Source: an uncultured Muribaculaceae bacterium (GTDB lineage Bacteria > Bacteroidota > Bacteroidia > Bacteroidales > Muribaculaceae). From it: 64,000 nt of DNA. The stretch lies in assembly GCA_910589425.1 (NCBI GenBank), contig CAJUSZ010000010.1, forward strand, positions 13,485 through 77,484, read 5' to 3'. Positions 36,874 to 45,213 of this stretch are shown here, piece by piece. A program made the position numbers and the translations under genes. The notes below the pieces were generated by a model. The model saw nothing but the letters and a program-made list of their open reading frames with translations, was not told the origin of the DNA and did no database searches. The stretch's first letter is position 1. Every line of letters begins with the position of its first letter.

Positions 36874-36918
36874 TATCGGGTCTCCGGAATGAAAATATCC
36901 GGTGGCCCGATAACTTTT
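36874..36918 (+). terminator. Terminator after the beta-propeller-like gene
   Basis: Arms TATCGGG (36874-36880) and CCCGATA (36906-36912) with an inner CCGGA/TCCGG pair, followed by ACTTTTC. It lies 51 bases past the stop. Confidence 0.55.
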
Positions 36919-37069
36919 CAATATCCCGGAATTAAACCTTTGTCGCCTGCACAAATCAATTAACGGGAAGGCCGTTCTGCCGGATGGCCAAAATAGTGTA
37001 TTTCCCATATAATCCAAACACAAACCAAGAATTGGAAACAGGTCGGGCACCGGTTTTCCTTACAATTGA

Positions 37070-39520
37070 ATGATGAAGAAATCAGTCTATACTCTCGCTG
37101 CAGCAATAATGCTTCCCGCACTGGCATTTGCAAAGGGCAATATATCTGGCATAGCCATCTCAAAAGACAACGGAGAGCCGATAGCATTCGCAACCGTGCA
37201 GCTGATCGACGCAAAAACCAACAAGCCTCTCGCCATCGGCGCCAATACGGATGACAACGGACACTTCACCATAACAGGCGTGAAAGACGGCAAATACATA
37301 GTGAAAATCTCGAGCATCGGCAGCATCGACCAGGAACGTACGGTTTCTGTCGCGGGAAGCAATGTGGATCTGGGCACATTACGTCTGGCCGACGATGCCA
37401 AACTTCTACAGGAAGTAGTGGTGGAAGGTGTCAGAAGCCAGATGAGCTTCGAACTCGACAAGAAAGTCTTCAACGTCGATGCCAACATAATGGCCGCCGG
37501 ACAGTCGGCAAGCGAGCTGCTCGAGTCCATCCCGTCGGTAGAGGTGGATCAGGATGGAGAAGTCTCGTTGCGCGGCAATAGTTCCGTAACCGTCTGGATC
37601 AATGGAAAAGAATCAGGTCTCTCAGCCAAAAACCGGGCGCAGATCCTCGAACAGATACCCGGAGAATCGATTGAGAAGATCGAGGTGATAACAAATCCAT
37701 CGGCGAAATACAGCCCCGAGGGTACAGCCGGCATAATCAATATCATCCTCAAGAAAGACCGCCGTGGCGGATATTTCGGAAGTGCCGAGATCGGTGCCAA
37801 CTCACGCGGAGGCGGCAATGCTTCGGTAAACTTCAACTATACCAATTCCAAGTGGGAAACGTATGCCAGCGTCGGATTCAGAATGAGGCACAACTCAAAC
37901 GGCTCGCTGACCCGCCGGGACTATACCGACGGCTCTTTCCTCAATTCCGACGCATCAGGACGTAATCATGGCAACAATCTCTTCCTCCGTGCAGGCGCCA
38001 CTTACCATCTTACCGACAAGGACGCTTTCTATGTCAACGGATTCGGGATGTTCGGCCACCGCTGGGGAAAAACGACCACCGACTATTCCTCAAACATTCC
38101 AGGGCAATGGACTTCCAACACCCAATGGGCGCACAACAAAAGCGACAACAGAGGGGCGCATGCCGAGATCGGATACACGCACAAATGGAGCGATTCGCAT
38201 TCGATCGACATCATGGCATCCTATAACCACTGGGGTGGACCATCGTGGGACAACTATCTCCAGCGTCAGGTATTTCCCGGAGACCCGGTGGCCGACCAGT
38301 ATCAGGAACAGGACAAGACCATCAATGTAAATTCCTACGAAGCAAAGATCGACTATACCAACCAGCTTCTGCCGTGGTTGAAACTTGAGGCAGGATTCAA
38401 CGGGAACTACAATCATGAGAATTCACCCGTAACTACCCGCGAGGGAACATCGTCGGCAGATCAGGCCATCGTGCCCGAACTCTACAACAGGTTCATCTAC
38501 ACCAACAACATCTCGGCGCTCTACTTTACATTGGGCGGACGCGTGAAGAATTTCAGCTTCTCGGCTGGACTGAGAGGCGAGGCATGGCAGATACGCACCA
38601 AATCGCTTGCATACGGAGATGAACGCGACGAAGTGGGATGGTTCAAGGCAAATAAGTTCGCGCTCTTCCCTTCGGCCTACATATCGTATGCGCTTCCACA
38701 TGACAATGAAATCCAGATAAACTATACCCGCCGCATACGCCGGCCGTTCGGAGGTCAGCTCAACTCTTTCCGCAATATCTCGGATCCGACAAACATCACA
38801 TTCGGAAATCCAATGCTCGAACCGCAGTATTCAAATGCTTTTGAGCTTAACTACATAAAAAGCTGGACATACCACATGATATCAGTCTCCGCGTATCTGC
38901 GCACTTCAGACAATATCATAAACCGCATAAGCTATCTCTCCGGGGATGTGATGTATACCACCTACGCCAACGTCTCCAAGCAGGCGAATTCCGGAGTCGA
39001 AATCGTTGTCAAGAACAATCTTTTCCGTTCCCGTCTTGACCTGACAACGACTGTCAATCTATATAACAACCACATCTCCGCATGGAAATACACCGCATAC
39101 GACGACATGGGCAATCCAGTCAGCCTGAGCGGAAACAAACAAAACTCTTTCGCATGGGACATCCGCTGCATGGCTACTGTCCGGCTTCCGTGGAGCCTTA
39201 ATTTCCAGGCAACAGGCCGCTACAGCTCAAAGCATCTGGAAGCCCAGGGATCTCATCAGGGAGGATGGAGCATCGACGCCGGACTCCGGAGAGCATTCGG
39301 AAACTGGAACATATCGATAAACTGCCGCGACATCTTCGACTCAAGGAAGTTCAAGAACACAGTGGACGGGATCGACTATCACCAGTATTCCGAACGCTGG
39401 AGAGGCGGACGCACGTTCCAGCTTACAGTCAAATACTCTTTCGGAAACATGAAAGCCAAGACAAACCGCAATACAGAGGCCGAGCCGATGGACGGCAGCG
39501 GTTATGGGGAAATGGAATAA
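37070..39520 (+). CDS. TonB-dependent receptor, outer-membrane beta-barrel family
   Basis: 816 residues, signal peptide MMKKSVYTLAAAIMLPALAFA. Residues ~22-110 are a carboxypeptidase-regulatory-like domain (ISGIAISKDNGEPIAFATV), then a plug with SLRGNSSVTVWINGKESGL and IEVITNPSAKYSPEGTAGII, and a barrel of the OMP_b-brl_3 type. The ATG at 37073 is an equal alternative start. It has no SusD or lipoprotein neighbour and is followed by a strong terminator, so it appears to be a single-gene unit. Substrate unknown. Confidence 0.92.
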   Translation: MMKKSVYTLAAAIMLPALAFAKGNISGIAISKDNGEPIAFATVQLIDAKTNKPLAIGANTDDNGHFTITGVKDGKYIVKISSIGSIDQERTVSVAGSNVDLGTLRLADDAKLLQEVVVEGVRSQMSFELDKKVFNVDANIMAAGQSASELLESIPSVEVDQDGEVSLRGNSSVTVWINGKESGLSAKNRAQILEQIPGESIEKIEVITNPSAKYSPEGTAGIINIILKKDRRGGYFGSAEIGANSRGGGNASVNFNYTNSKWETYASVGFRMRHNSNGSLTRRDYTDGSFLNSDASGRNHGNNLFLRAGATYHLTDKDAFYVNGFGMFGHRWGKTTTDYSSNIPGQWTSNTQWAHNKSDNRGAHAEIGYTHKWSDSHSIDIMASYNHWGGPSWDNYLQRQVFPGDPVADQYQEQDKTINVNSYEAKIDYTNQLLPWLKLEAGFNGNYNHENSPVTTREGTSSADQAIVPELYNRFIYTNNISALYFTLGGRVKNFSFSAGLRGEAWQIRTKSLAYGDERDEVGWFKANKFALFPSAYISYALPHDNEIQINYTRRIRRPFGGQLNSFRNISDPTNITFGNPMLEPQYSNAFELNYIKSWTYHMISVSAYLRTSDNIINRISYLSGDVMYTTYANVSKQANSGVEIVVKNNLFRSRLDLTTTVNLYNNHISAWKYTAYDDMGNPVSLSGNKQNSFAWDIRCMATVRLPWSLNFQATGRYSSKHLEAQGSHQGGWSIDAGLRRAFGNWNISINCRDIFDSRKFKNTVDGIDYHQYSERWRGGRTFQLTVKYSFGNMKAKTNRNTEAEPMDGSGYGEME

Positions 39521-39550
39521 CAGATTCCGGACAACGTATAACTGACGTAT

Positions 39551-39594
39551 AAATTACATCGCGTCTCCCGTCAAAGGGGACGCGATGTAATTTT
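39551..39594. terminator. Bidirectional terminator
   Basis: Perfect 15-base arms (39551-39565 and 39579-39593) with a 13-base loop. The outer pairs are A/T rich, so a T run follows on either strand. It ends the receptor gene on the plus strand and the candidate RNA on the minus strand. Confidence 0.85.
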
Positions 39595-39886
39595 CCAAAT
39601 CAATCGGACAATATATATTTTATCTCCGGCGCATCGGCGGTTGAGTAAAGCCGATGCATTCATTGGCCGGACTTTCTACCTGGAGAGCCACGCTGATAAT
39701 CCAGACACTCTCCTCATTGGAAACCTTCAAGAGCGGGACGGCCAATGTGGAATCTGTATGTGGCCGTCTCAACTCTCCAAAGCGAGAATCAACTGCAAAA
39801 ACTCCCGATGAACAAACTGCAAATATATCTAATTGAAAGGTGCAATCTTTCTGCGTGGAGGAGAAGTCGGGGAGAGATCTTTTACT
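39551..39886 (-). ncRNA. Candidate structured non-coding RNA
   Basis: A minus-strand transcript of about 330 bases is predicted from a consensus promoter (39891-39922) to the terminator at 39551-39593. It contains a hairpin with perfect 8-base arms (39737-39744 / 39761-39768), a second with 8-base arms (39631-39638 / 39650-39657) extended by CCGGC/GCCGG, and a long-range helix CCACGC/GCGTGG (39853-39858 with 39688-39693) that encloses the first hairpin and an open region. That layout resembles a 6S-like rod with a bubble, but I cannot assign a family. No open frame with coding character lies in it. Confidence 0.5.
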
Positions 39887-39890
39887 GATG

Positions 39891-39922
39891 CAAAACTACT
39901 TCATTTATTTTAATCCACCAAA
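39891..39922 (-). promoter_or_regulatory. Promoter of the candidate RNA
   Basis: On the minus strand TTTG (39922-39919), 20 bases, then TAGTTTTG (39898-39891): both elements are exact. No protein gene lies downstream before the terminator. Confidence 0.7.
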
Positions 39923-39993
39923 TTTTTAACAGGATTTCTTTCGCCCAATCAGTTGCAAAATGCCCCAATTTATACCACCTGATTCTTAGATTC

Positions 39994-40024
39994 TGACATT
40001 TTGCTATATTTTTTACCTCGAATA
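39994..40024 (-). repeat. Upstream motif shared with 17764-17793, copy B
   Basis: On the minus strand TATTCGAGG then TAAAAAATATAGCAAAATG and TCA. It lies 72 bases upstream of the -33 of the candidate RNA, in the same orientation as copy A has to the nuoA promoter. Confidence 0.5.
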
Positions 40025-40192
40025 GCCATTTTTCAACAAAGCCATATATCGAAAACCATGTGATCCGGGGGTGTTTTGGTTGCAAAAATCTTTTTAACTC
40101 GATTTTAATTTTTTTTAGTTTTGGAAAGCGAATTTTACATACGCAGACTTGGTTTTCCTCATTTTTTCGTCCGGATCTGAGAAATGTAAAAT

Positions 40193-40220
40193 GCCCGGGC
40201 CGAAGAAATCCGGCCCGGGC
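40193..40220 (-). terminator. GC-rich hairpin
   Basis: Perfect 10-base arms GCCCGGGCCG / CGGCCCGGGC with an 8-base loop. On the minus strand ATTTTAC follows. There is no evident gene for it to terminate on either strand, so it may belong to an unrecognised short transcript. Confidence 0.45.
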
Positions 40221-40528
40221 AATGGGATAAGCGCAATTAAGCTACGGCATACCCCGAGACAAAACTCATTCCAATCAAAGATTAGGATCTAAAAAAATTA
40301 GTACAACAATTCACCTTTTGTAAATGTCTGACAATAGTCATCACGCATGGTTTAATCAGAATCTGTCGGCTGCACATAATAAACATCTTATGGAACTGCT
40401 GGTTACAGACCGTGGCGAAGCAATTCCGTATCCCGGCTACAATACACGCCGGCATTTACAGAGCTTGTTAAAAAACAAGCTTATTTTTCACAATTCACTT
40501 CCACGAATCGTAAAAAATTATTAAATTC

Positions 40529-40568
40529 GCATTTCAAATGCGTATGGAAGCTATCCAAAGTCCATACG
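40529..40568 (+). promoter_or_regulatory. Overlapping hairpins in the OPT leader
   Basis: CGCATTT/AAATGCG (40529-40543) shares two bases with CGTATGGA/TCCATACG (40541-40548 and 40561-40568), so the two stems partly exclude each other. They lie 49 bases before the OPT start codon and may control expression. No ligand-binding riboswitch class is recognised. Confidence 0.35.
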
Positions 40569-40616
40569 ACGGCATCAGACTCACCGGCCAGAATATAATT
40601 TAAACTAACCATAAGC

Positions 40617-42614
40617 ATGAAACAGCAAGAAAAAGAAAATTTCCTCAATGTGGAAGACGACAGTCTGACCACAGGCACAGGATTGCCGGAAAACGCTTTC
40701 CGAGAACTGGCAGCCGACGAGGAGTATCATCCGGTCATGGAACCGGCTCATGACCAGAAAGAGGTAACACCCTATTCGGTGATAACCGGTCTGATCATGG
40801 CTATTGTTTTCAGTGCGGCAGCAGCCTATCTCGGACTTAAAGTAGGACAGGTATTCGAAGCCGCCATCCCTATCGCCATCATAGCGGTAGGCCTCTCCAA
40901 TGCCCTCGGCAAAAAGAACGCACTCGGACAAAATGTGATCATCCAGTCAATCGGCTCATGCTCGGGCGTGATTGTGGCCGGCGCCATATTCACACTCCCG
41001 GCTCTCTACATTCTGCAAGGGACATATCCCGACATAATGGTCGATTTCTATCAGATATTCCTGAGTTCGCTCCTCGGAGGAATCCTCGGAATCCTGTTCT
41101 TTATCCCCTTCCGCAAATATTTCGTAAAGGACATGCACGGCAAATATCCTTTCCCGGAAGCGACTGCCACGACCCAGGTCCTGATCTCCGGCGAAGGGGC
41201 GGCAGCCAAAGATGGCGGCCAGGCAAAAACATTGGTGCTTGCCTCGCTTATCGGCGGTGTCTACGACTACATAGTGGCCACATTCGGATGGTGGGCGGAG
41301 ACCATCACATCCACAGCCTCAACATGGGGCACGGCGATAGCTGAAAAGACCAAGGTAGTGCTTAGCTGCAACACTGGCGCGGCTCTTCTTGGTCTGGGCT
41401 ATATCATCGGTCTCAAATACGCATTCGTTATCTTCGCCGGATCCATATTCGTATGGTGGGTGATCATCCCTCTGATGGGCACATACGGCGCACCCGAGAT
41501 AGCCTCGCTTGAACCTCAGACAATCTTTGCCAACTACGCCCGCATGATCGGCATCGGCGGCATCGCCATGGCTGGTGTGATCGGCATCATCAAATCATGG
41601 GGCATAATCGCGCAGGCTGTCGGACTCGCAGCCCGCGAACTCGGCGGCAAATCATCGAGCGTCAAAGAAGTGCGCTGGCAGCTTGACATATCGATGAAGC
41701 ACATCGTATTCTTCGTAGTGATAGCACTCGTGGCTGTCTTCATATTCTTCTGGTTCGGCGTGATCAACACACTGTGGCAGGCAGCTGTGGCATGGCTCGT
41801 GGTAACGGTTATCGCATTCCTGTTCACAACAGTAGCGGCCAACGCTATCGCAATCGTGGGATCCAATCCTGTGTCGGGCATGACTCTGATGACCCTGATC
41901 ATAGCATCCGCAATTTTCGTCGGAATCGGTCTGAGCGGCACTTCAGGCATAGTGGCGTCAATGGTGATCGGCGGCGTGGTCTGCACAGCACTCTCGATGG
42001 CCGGCGGATTCGTAACCGACCTCAAGATCGGCTACTGGCTCGGCTCCACACCCAAGAAGCAGGAGAGCTGGAAATTCCTCGGGACTCTCGTATCGGCAGC
42101 CACAGTCGGCGGTGTCATTCTTGTCCTGAACAAAGTATACGGTTTCACCGGACCTGACGCTCTTGTAGCCCCCCAGGCAAACGCCATGGCCAAAGTGATC
42201 GAGCCTCTCATGATGGGCGGCGACACCCCCTGGATACTCTATCTCGCGGGAGCCGTTCTTGCATTGATCCTCAACTGGCTAGGAGTGCCGGCACTGGCAT
42301 TCTGCCTCGGAATGTTCATTCCCCTGCATCTCAACACTCCCCTGCTTGTCGGTGGCGCTGTAGCATATTTTGTTTCAAATTCATCGAAAGACACAAAGAT
42401 CAACGAACTTCGTCGCGACCGCGGAACCCTCATTTCTTCCGGCCTGATCGCCGGCGGCGCATTGTTCGGAGTGTTTGCAGCGATCACCCGTTTCGTCGGA
42501 TTCGAATATGTCAATCCGCTTTCGGCAGGGCTTACCCAGATCCTCGGATGCGTAGCCTACGCCCTTATCATAATCTACCTCATCTGGGACTCTCGTAGAG
42601 TGAAGACTCTCTGA
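40617..42614 (+). CDS. OPT-family oligopeptide transporter
   Basis: 665 residues and about 15 membrane helices. After a ~50-residue polar N-terminus the first helix has LIMAIVFSAAAAYLGLKVGQVFEAAIPIAI, typical of prokaryotic OPT proteins, and the KYPFPEATATTQVLISGEG loop (seen here in parts) is conserved in the family. It moves small peptides or peptide-like metal chelates across the cytoplasmic membrane using a cation gradient. It is a single-gene unit ended by a strong hairpin at 42661. Confidence 0.93.
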   Translation: MKQQEKENFLNVEDDSLTTGTGLPENAFRELAADEEYHPVMEPAHDQKEVTPYSVITGLIMAIVFSAAAAYLGLKVGQVFEAAIPIAIIAVGLSNALGKKNALGQNVIIQSIGSCSGVIVAGAIFTLPALYILQGTYPDIMVDFYQIFLSSLLGGILGILFFIPFRKYFVKDMHGKYPFPEATATTQVLISGEGAAAKDGGQAKTLVLASLIGGVYDYIVATFGWWAETITSTASTWGTAIAEKTKVVLSCNTGAALLGLGYIIGLKYAFVIFAGSIFVWWVIIPLMGTYGAPEIASLEPQTIFANYARMIGIGGIAMAGVIGIIKSWGIIAQAVGLAARELGGKSSSVKEVRWQLDISMKHIVFFVVIALVAVFIFFWFGVINTLWQAAVAWLVVTVIAFLFTTVAANAIAIVGSNPVSGMTLMTLIIASAIFVGIGLSGTSGIVASMVIGGVVCTALSMAGGFVTDLKIGYWLGSTPKKQESWKFLGTLVSAATVGGVILVLNKVYGFTGPDALVAPQANAMAKVIEPLMMGGDTPWILYLAGAVLALILNWLGVPALAFCLGMFIPLHLNTPLLVGGAVAYFVSNSSKDTKINELRRDRGTLISSGLIAGGALFGVFAAITRFVGFEYVNPLSAGLTQILGCVAYALIIIYLIWDSRRVKTL

Positions 42615-42660
42615 AACAAATGTAAAAACGGGGATCGCAAGACTCCCTGACCGATAGATC

Positions 42661-42703
42661 TTCGGGATATGTCTGCTGACGTCGGACATATCCCGAATTT
42701 TTT
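42661..42703 (+). terminator. Terminator of the OPT gene
   Basis: Perfect 13-base arms (42661-42673 and 42685-42697) followed by TTTTTTG. The last bases of the T run are the -33 element of the next promoter. Confidence 0.85.
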
Positions 42704-42731
42704 GCGACGTCGTTTTTTTTCATTACTTTTG
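42701..42731 (+). promoter_or_regulatory. Promoter of the DUF1460-like/glycosyltransferase-like pair
   Basis: TTTG (42701-42704), 19 bases, TACTTTTG (42724-42731), an exact consensus. Transcription should start near 42738, leaving a leader of about 40 bases that contains GAGCTTGTTTAAC. Confidence 0.8.
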
Positions 42732-42778
42732 CACCTATAAGCAGCTTTCAGAGCTTGTTTAACTACAATGTTAATCTC

Positions 42779-43654
42779 ATGCGAATCATACACCCGATAA
42801 TCAAATCACTGTTACTCATAGTATCCGCAATCACCTCCACAGGATACGCCCATGAACCTATTGTCAAATTCGTCTCACCATCAACTCCGATACAGATCGA
42901 CAAGATAATGAGTGCCGCATCCGCACAAGGAGGCAAAACCGCCGCCCGCGCAGGAGCTGTGGCCTCGGCCTTGACTGATACTCCGTTCGCATCCACAGCG
43001 GATTCCGACACACCCGACGCTCCAGTGCGTATATCGCTTGACTCAATAGACGCGCTCGATCTCGTGGAATACGCAATCGCGGCCGCAAAAGCGTCAATGA
43101 TGCCCGGACAGCAGATAAACGAATTCACCAAGTCGCTGACCGAAGTGCGGTATAGACGAGGCGAGAACAACGGCTTCACATCCAGGCTCAGATATATCTC
43201 GGATTGGATCGCAGACAATTCCTACCGGAACAACATACGGGAGATCACCAGCGACTTGCCCGGCAATGTCTTCACATCACGCACACTCGACCATATCACG
43301 CGCAACCGCGACAAATACCCGGCTCTCGCAGATTCAGCGACTTTCGAAAAGATGCAGATGCTTGAGATGGGATATCGCGTCCACAAGATTCCATACATGA
43401 AACGGGAATCCATCGGCAAGAAGCAGGTGATCGAACTGCTTGAGGATAATGACATCATCATCCTGTTTGGCAATGAAAAAGACTCTGATATGACCGACAT
43501 TGGTTTCATCCGGATTGAAAACGGCAAACCCTTGTTTCTCCACGCCTCAAGGAAAGACGGGAAAGTACTGACCGAACCGGAGTCTCTTCCTGAGTATATG
43601 AAACTTATGGCCAAACAGATTGCGGGCTACAGGATTCTGCGGATCAAAGACTGA
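42779..43654 (+). CDS. DUF1460-like secreted protein, probably catalytically dead
   Basis: 291 residues from MRIIHPIIKSLLLIVSAITS (signal peptide ending GYAHE). The DUF1460 amidase-like fold is indicated by FTSRLRYISDWIADN (133-147) and by NDIIILF and FLHAS (253-257). Active DUF1460 members have an FDCxTFVE helix with the nucleophile cysteine; the matching stretch here is IDALDLVEYA (90-99), with alanine 92 in place of cysteine. The catalytic histidine position (xHxG) reads TDIGF, with aspartate 240. Loss of both residues implies a non-enzymatic, perhaps peptidoglycan-binding, role. An in-frame TTG at 42755 is less likely as start. Confidence 0.75.
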   Translation: MRIIHPIIKSLLLIVSAITSTGYAHEPIVKFVSPSTPIQIDKIMSAASAQGGKTAARAGAVASALTDTPFASTADSDTPDAPVRISLDSIDALDLVEYAIAAAKASMMPGQQINEFTKSLTEVRYRRGENNGFTSRLRYISDWIADNSYRNNIREITSDLPGNVFTSRTLDHITRNRDKYPALADSATFEKMQMLEMGYRVHKIPYMKRESIGKKQVIELLEDNDIIILFGNEKDSDMTDIGFIRIENGKPLFLHASRKDGKVLTEPESLPEYMKLMAKQIAGYRILRIKD

Positions 43655-43658
43655 GGAT

Positions 43659-44618
43659 ATGGTAAGCATAGTCATTCCTGTATTGTCGGAAAGATTATCA
43701 GCGCGCCGGTGTCTTGAAGCTGCTGTCAGCTCTTGTTCCGCCGGCTGCGAGATCGTACTCGTGGACGGAGGCATATCCGGGCTCGCCTCGCAGCTCGTCG
43801 CGAACACTCCCGGCCTGCGCGACAGAGTCAGATCCCTGAGATGCACATCCCAACGCAGACTGTGGACACTTTTCCGTCAAGGGCTTGATGAGTGTCACGG
43901 TAAATACGTGGTGTTCACATCCATTCATGAATGGCTCGAAGCAAACGCCCTTTCCTCCCTTGCCGAAGAGATGGACCAACTCGGTGTGGATCTACTTCAG
44001 GCAAGGAAAGTCAAGAGAATACGCCGGATTCCCCTGAAGGAGCAAACCGCGGACATAATACCGCTCCACACGGCGATTTCAGGGCCGGACTTCAGAGAGC
44101 TTGTGGAACTCAGCGGAGACCAACGTCTTATCACGCCATGCTTCACCGATAAAATGTGGAAAACAGACCTTATCCGCGAAACACTCCGACTTAACTTCGA
44201 TGGATCTTGGGGAACAGGCGAGATTCTCAATTTCCACTATTTACGCCATGCACGGTCGATGGCGTTCACCGACACCGTGATCACAAATTATCTCTGGGCC
44301 TCGCCGGTGCCAAGCTACTCTTTCCGACGCATAGATGACATAAAGAAAGTCTATCAGATCAAGATGCTCGCTTCGCAGGGGCACGACGGAGGCCTTAGGA
44401 TAGAATTGCGCAATCATCTCATAGCGTATGTCCAGAATCTTATCTTCAAGCTCGGATGGACACGCGAGGCTGCCGTCTACTATCTAAGGCCGTCGATGGA
44501 AGACCGTTTCTGGCAAACTAACGGCATAACAGACACGATCGACGAGATTGTGGATGAAGCCACCAGAAACCATAAGCGCAACACACTCACCAATATACTT
44601 AAACAACTCAGTGTGTAG
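43659..44618 (+). CDS. Glycosyltransferase family 2-like protein, degenerate
   Basis: 319 residues from MVSIVIPVLSERLSARRCLE. The GT-A fold start is clear (SIVIPVL, EIVLVDGG), and GKYVVFTSIHEWLEANALSSL (81-101) aligns with the GKYIxFLDSDDWLEPxAL motif of GT2 enzymes. The metal-binding DxD aspartates are replaced by TSIH, and VDDGS has become VDGGI. Activity is therefore doubtful. The gene starts 4 bases after the DUF1460-like gene, so the two are one unit. Downstream partner or substrate unknown. Confidence 0.7.
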   Translation: MVSIVIPVLSERLSARRCLEAAVSSCSAGCEIVLVDGGISGLASQLVANTPGLRDRVRSLRCTSQRRLWTLFRQGLDECHGKYVVFTSIHEWLEANALSSLAEEMDQLGVDLLQARKVKRIRRIPLKEQTADIIPLHTAISGPDFRELVELSGDQRLITPCFTDKMWKTDLIRETLRLNFDGSWGTGEILNFHYLRHARSMAFTDTVITNYLWASPVPSYSFRRIDDIKKVYQIKMLASQGHDGGLRIELRNHLIAYVQNLIFKLGWTREAAVYYLRPSMEDRFWQTNGITDTIDEIVDEATRNHKRNTLTNILKQLSV

Positions 44619-44736
44619 AGTCCCAATATACTATTAAAAAATTTTTAACAAGGGTTTAAACCGTAACGTCGCGCAATTGTCAAAGGATAAATCGGGAAAA
44701 TCCAGCGATTATTTGTCCTCCCGATTCCATGTAACA

Positions 44737-45213
44737 ATGAAATTTGAAGAGAGACTTTACGATAAAATAGGACGTCAAAGCGGCTTTACAGTGCCAGATG
44801 GATATTTCAGTCGGGTCGCAGAGGAAATCGACGCGAAACTGCCTGAAATCCAACAGCCGGTAAGGCAGAAATTGTCCACCTGGCACAAGGTTCGCCCGTA
44901 TGTATATCTGGCGGCCATGTTTGCGGGAATCTGGTGTATGATGCAGGTGTTCCACCGTGTGTCATCGCCTGCCACACTCGACCTTGAAAATCCTCCGGAA
45001 CTTGTGGCCCAGGCGATCGGAGATCCCCAGTCTGACCCGCTTCAACTCGACGGACTGACATTAGGTTCCGTGGACGATGACTTCATAGCTGAACAAGAGA
45101 TTATGGAGTCTTATACCGGCATTGACGAACTTGTGGAAGACTTCGGATATGAACTTGATCCCAAATATAACAACATAGAGATTCCCTCGGACCATAATAA
45201 CAAGAAATTATGA
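44737..45213 (+). CDS. Single-span anti-sigma-like membrane protein
   Basis: 158 residues from MKFEERLYDKIGRQSGFTVP. The FTVPDGYFSRVAEEIDAKLPE stretch (residues ~17-36) is the pattern seen in Bacteroidetes proteins encoded after ECF sigma genes. One membrane helix (VYLAAMFAGIWCMMQVF, ~55-71) separates a basic N-terminus from an acidic C-terminal domain. It overlaps the Spy-like gene as ATGA. No sigma factor gene lies upstream here, which is where one would expect it. An in-frame TTG at 44677 is a weaker start. Confidence 0.65.
   Translation: MKFEERLYDKIGRQSGFTVPDGYFSRVAEEIDAKLPEIQQPVRQKLSTWHKVRPYVYLAAMFAGIWCMMQVFHRVSSPATLDLENPPELVAQAIGDPQSDPLQLDGLTLGSVDDDFIAEQEIMESYTGIDELVEDFGYELDPKYNNIEIPSDHNNKKL

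Larger units (their letters stand above)
39521..40616. other. 1.1 kb region without a convincing protein gene
   Basis: It holds a bidirectional terminator (39551-39593), a candidate minus-strand RNA (39551-39886) with its promoter (39891-39922), the copy of the nuoA upstream motif (39994-40024), a very GC-rich hairpin (40193-40220), another hairpin (40462-40481) and paired hairpins in the leader of the OPT gene (40529-40568). AT-rich stretches separate them. Open frames of 60-67 codons occur but overlap these structures and show no family resemblance. Confidence 0.6.

Noticed and set aside
39654..39836. 60-codon plus-strand open frame
   Set aside because: It lies across the hairpins of the candidate RNA on the other strand, has no promoter, and shows no recognisable protein features.
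39551..39886. RNase P RNA, prompted by GAAAGTCCGG on the minus strand
   Set aside because: That decamer occurs late in the transcript rather than near its 5' end, and the matching conserved 3' element of RNase P RNA is not seen.
40324..40524. 66-codon plus-strand open frame
   Set aside because: Its end contains a hairpin with a T-rich tail (40462-40487), composition is unremarkable, and no family is recognised; a real small protein cannot be excluded.
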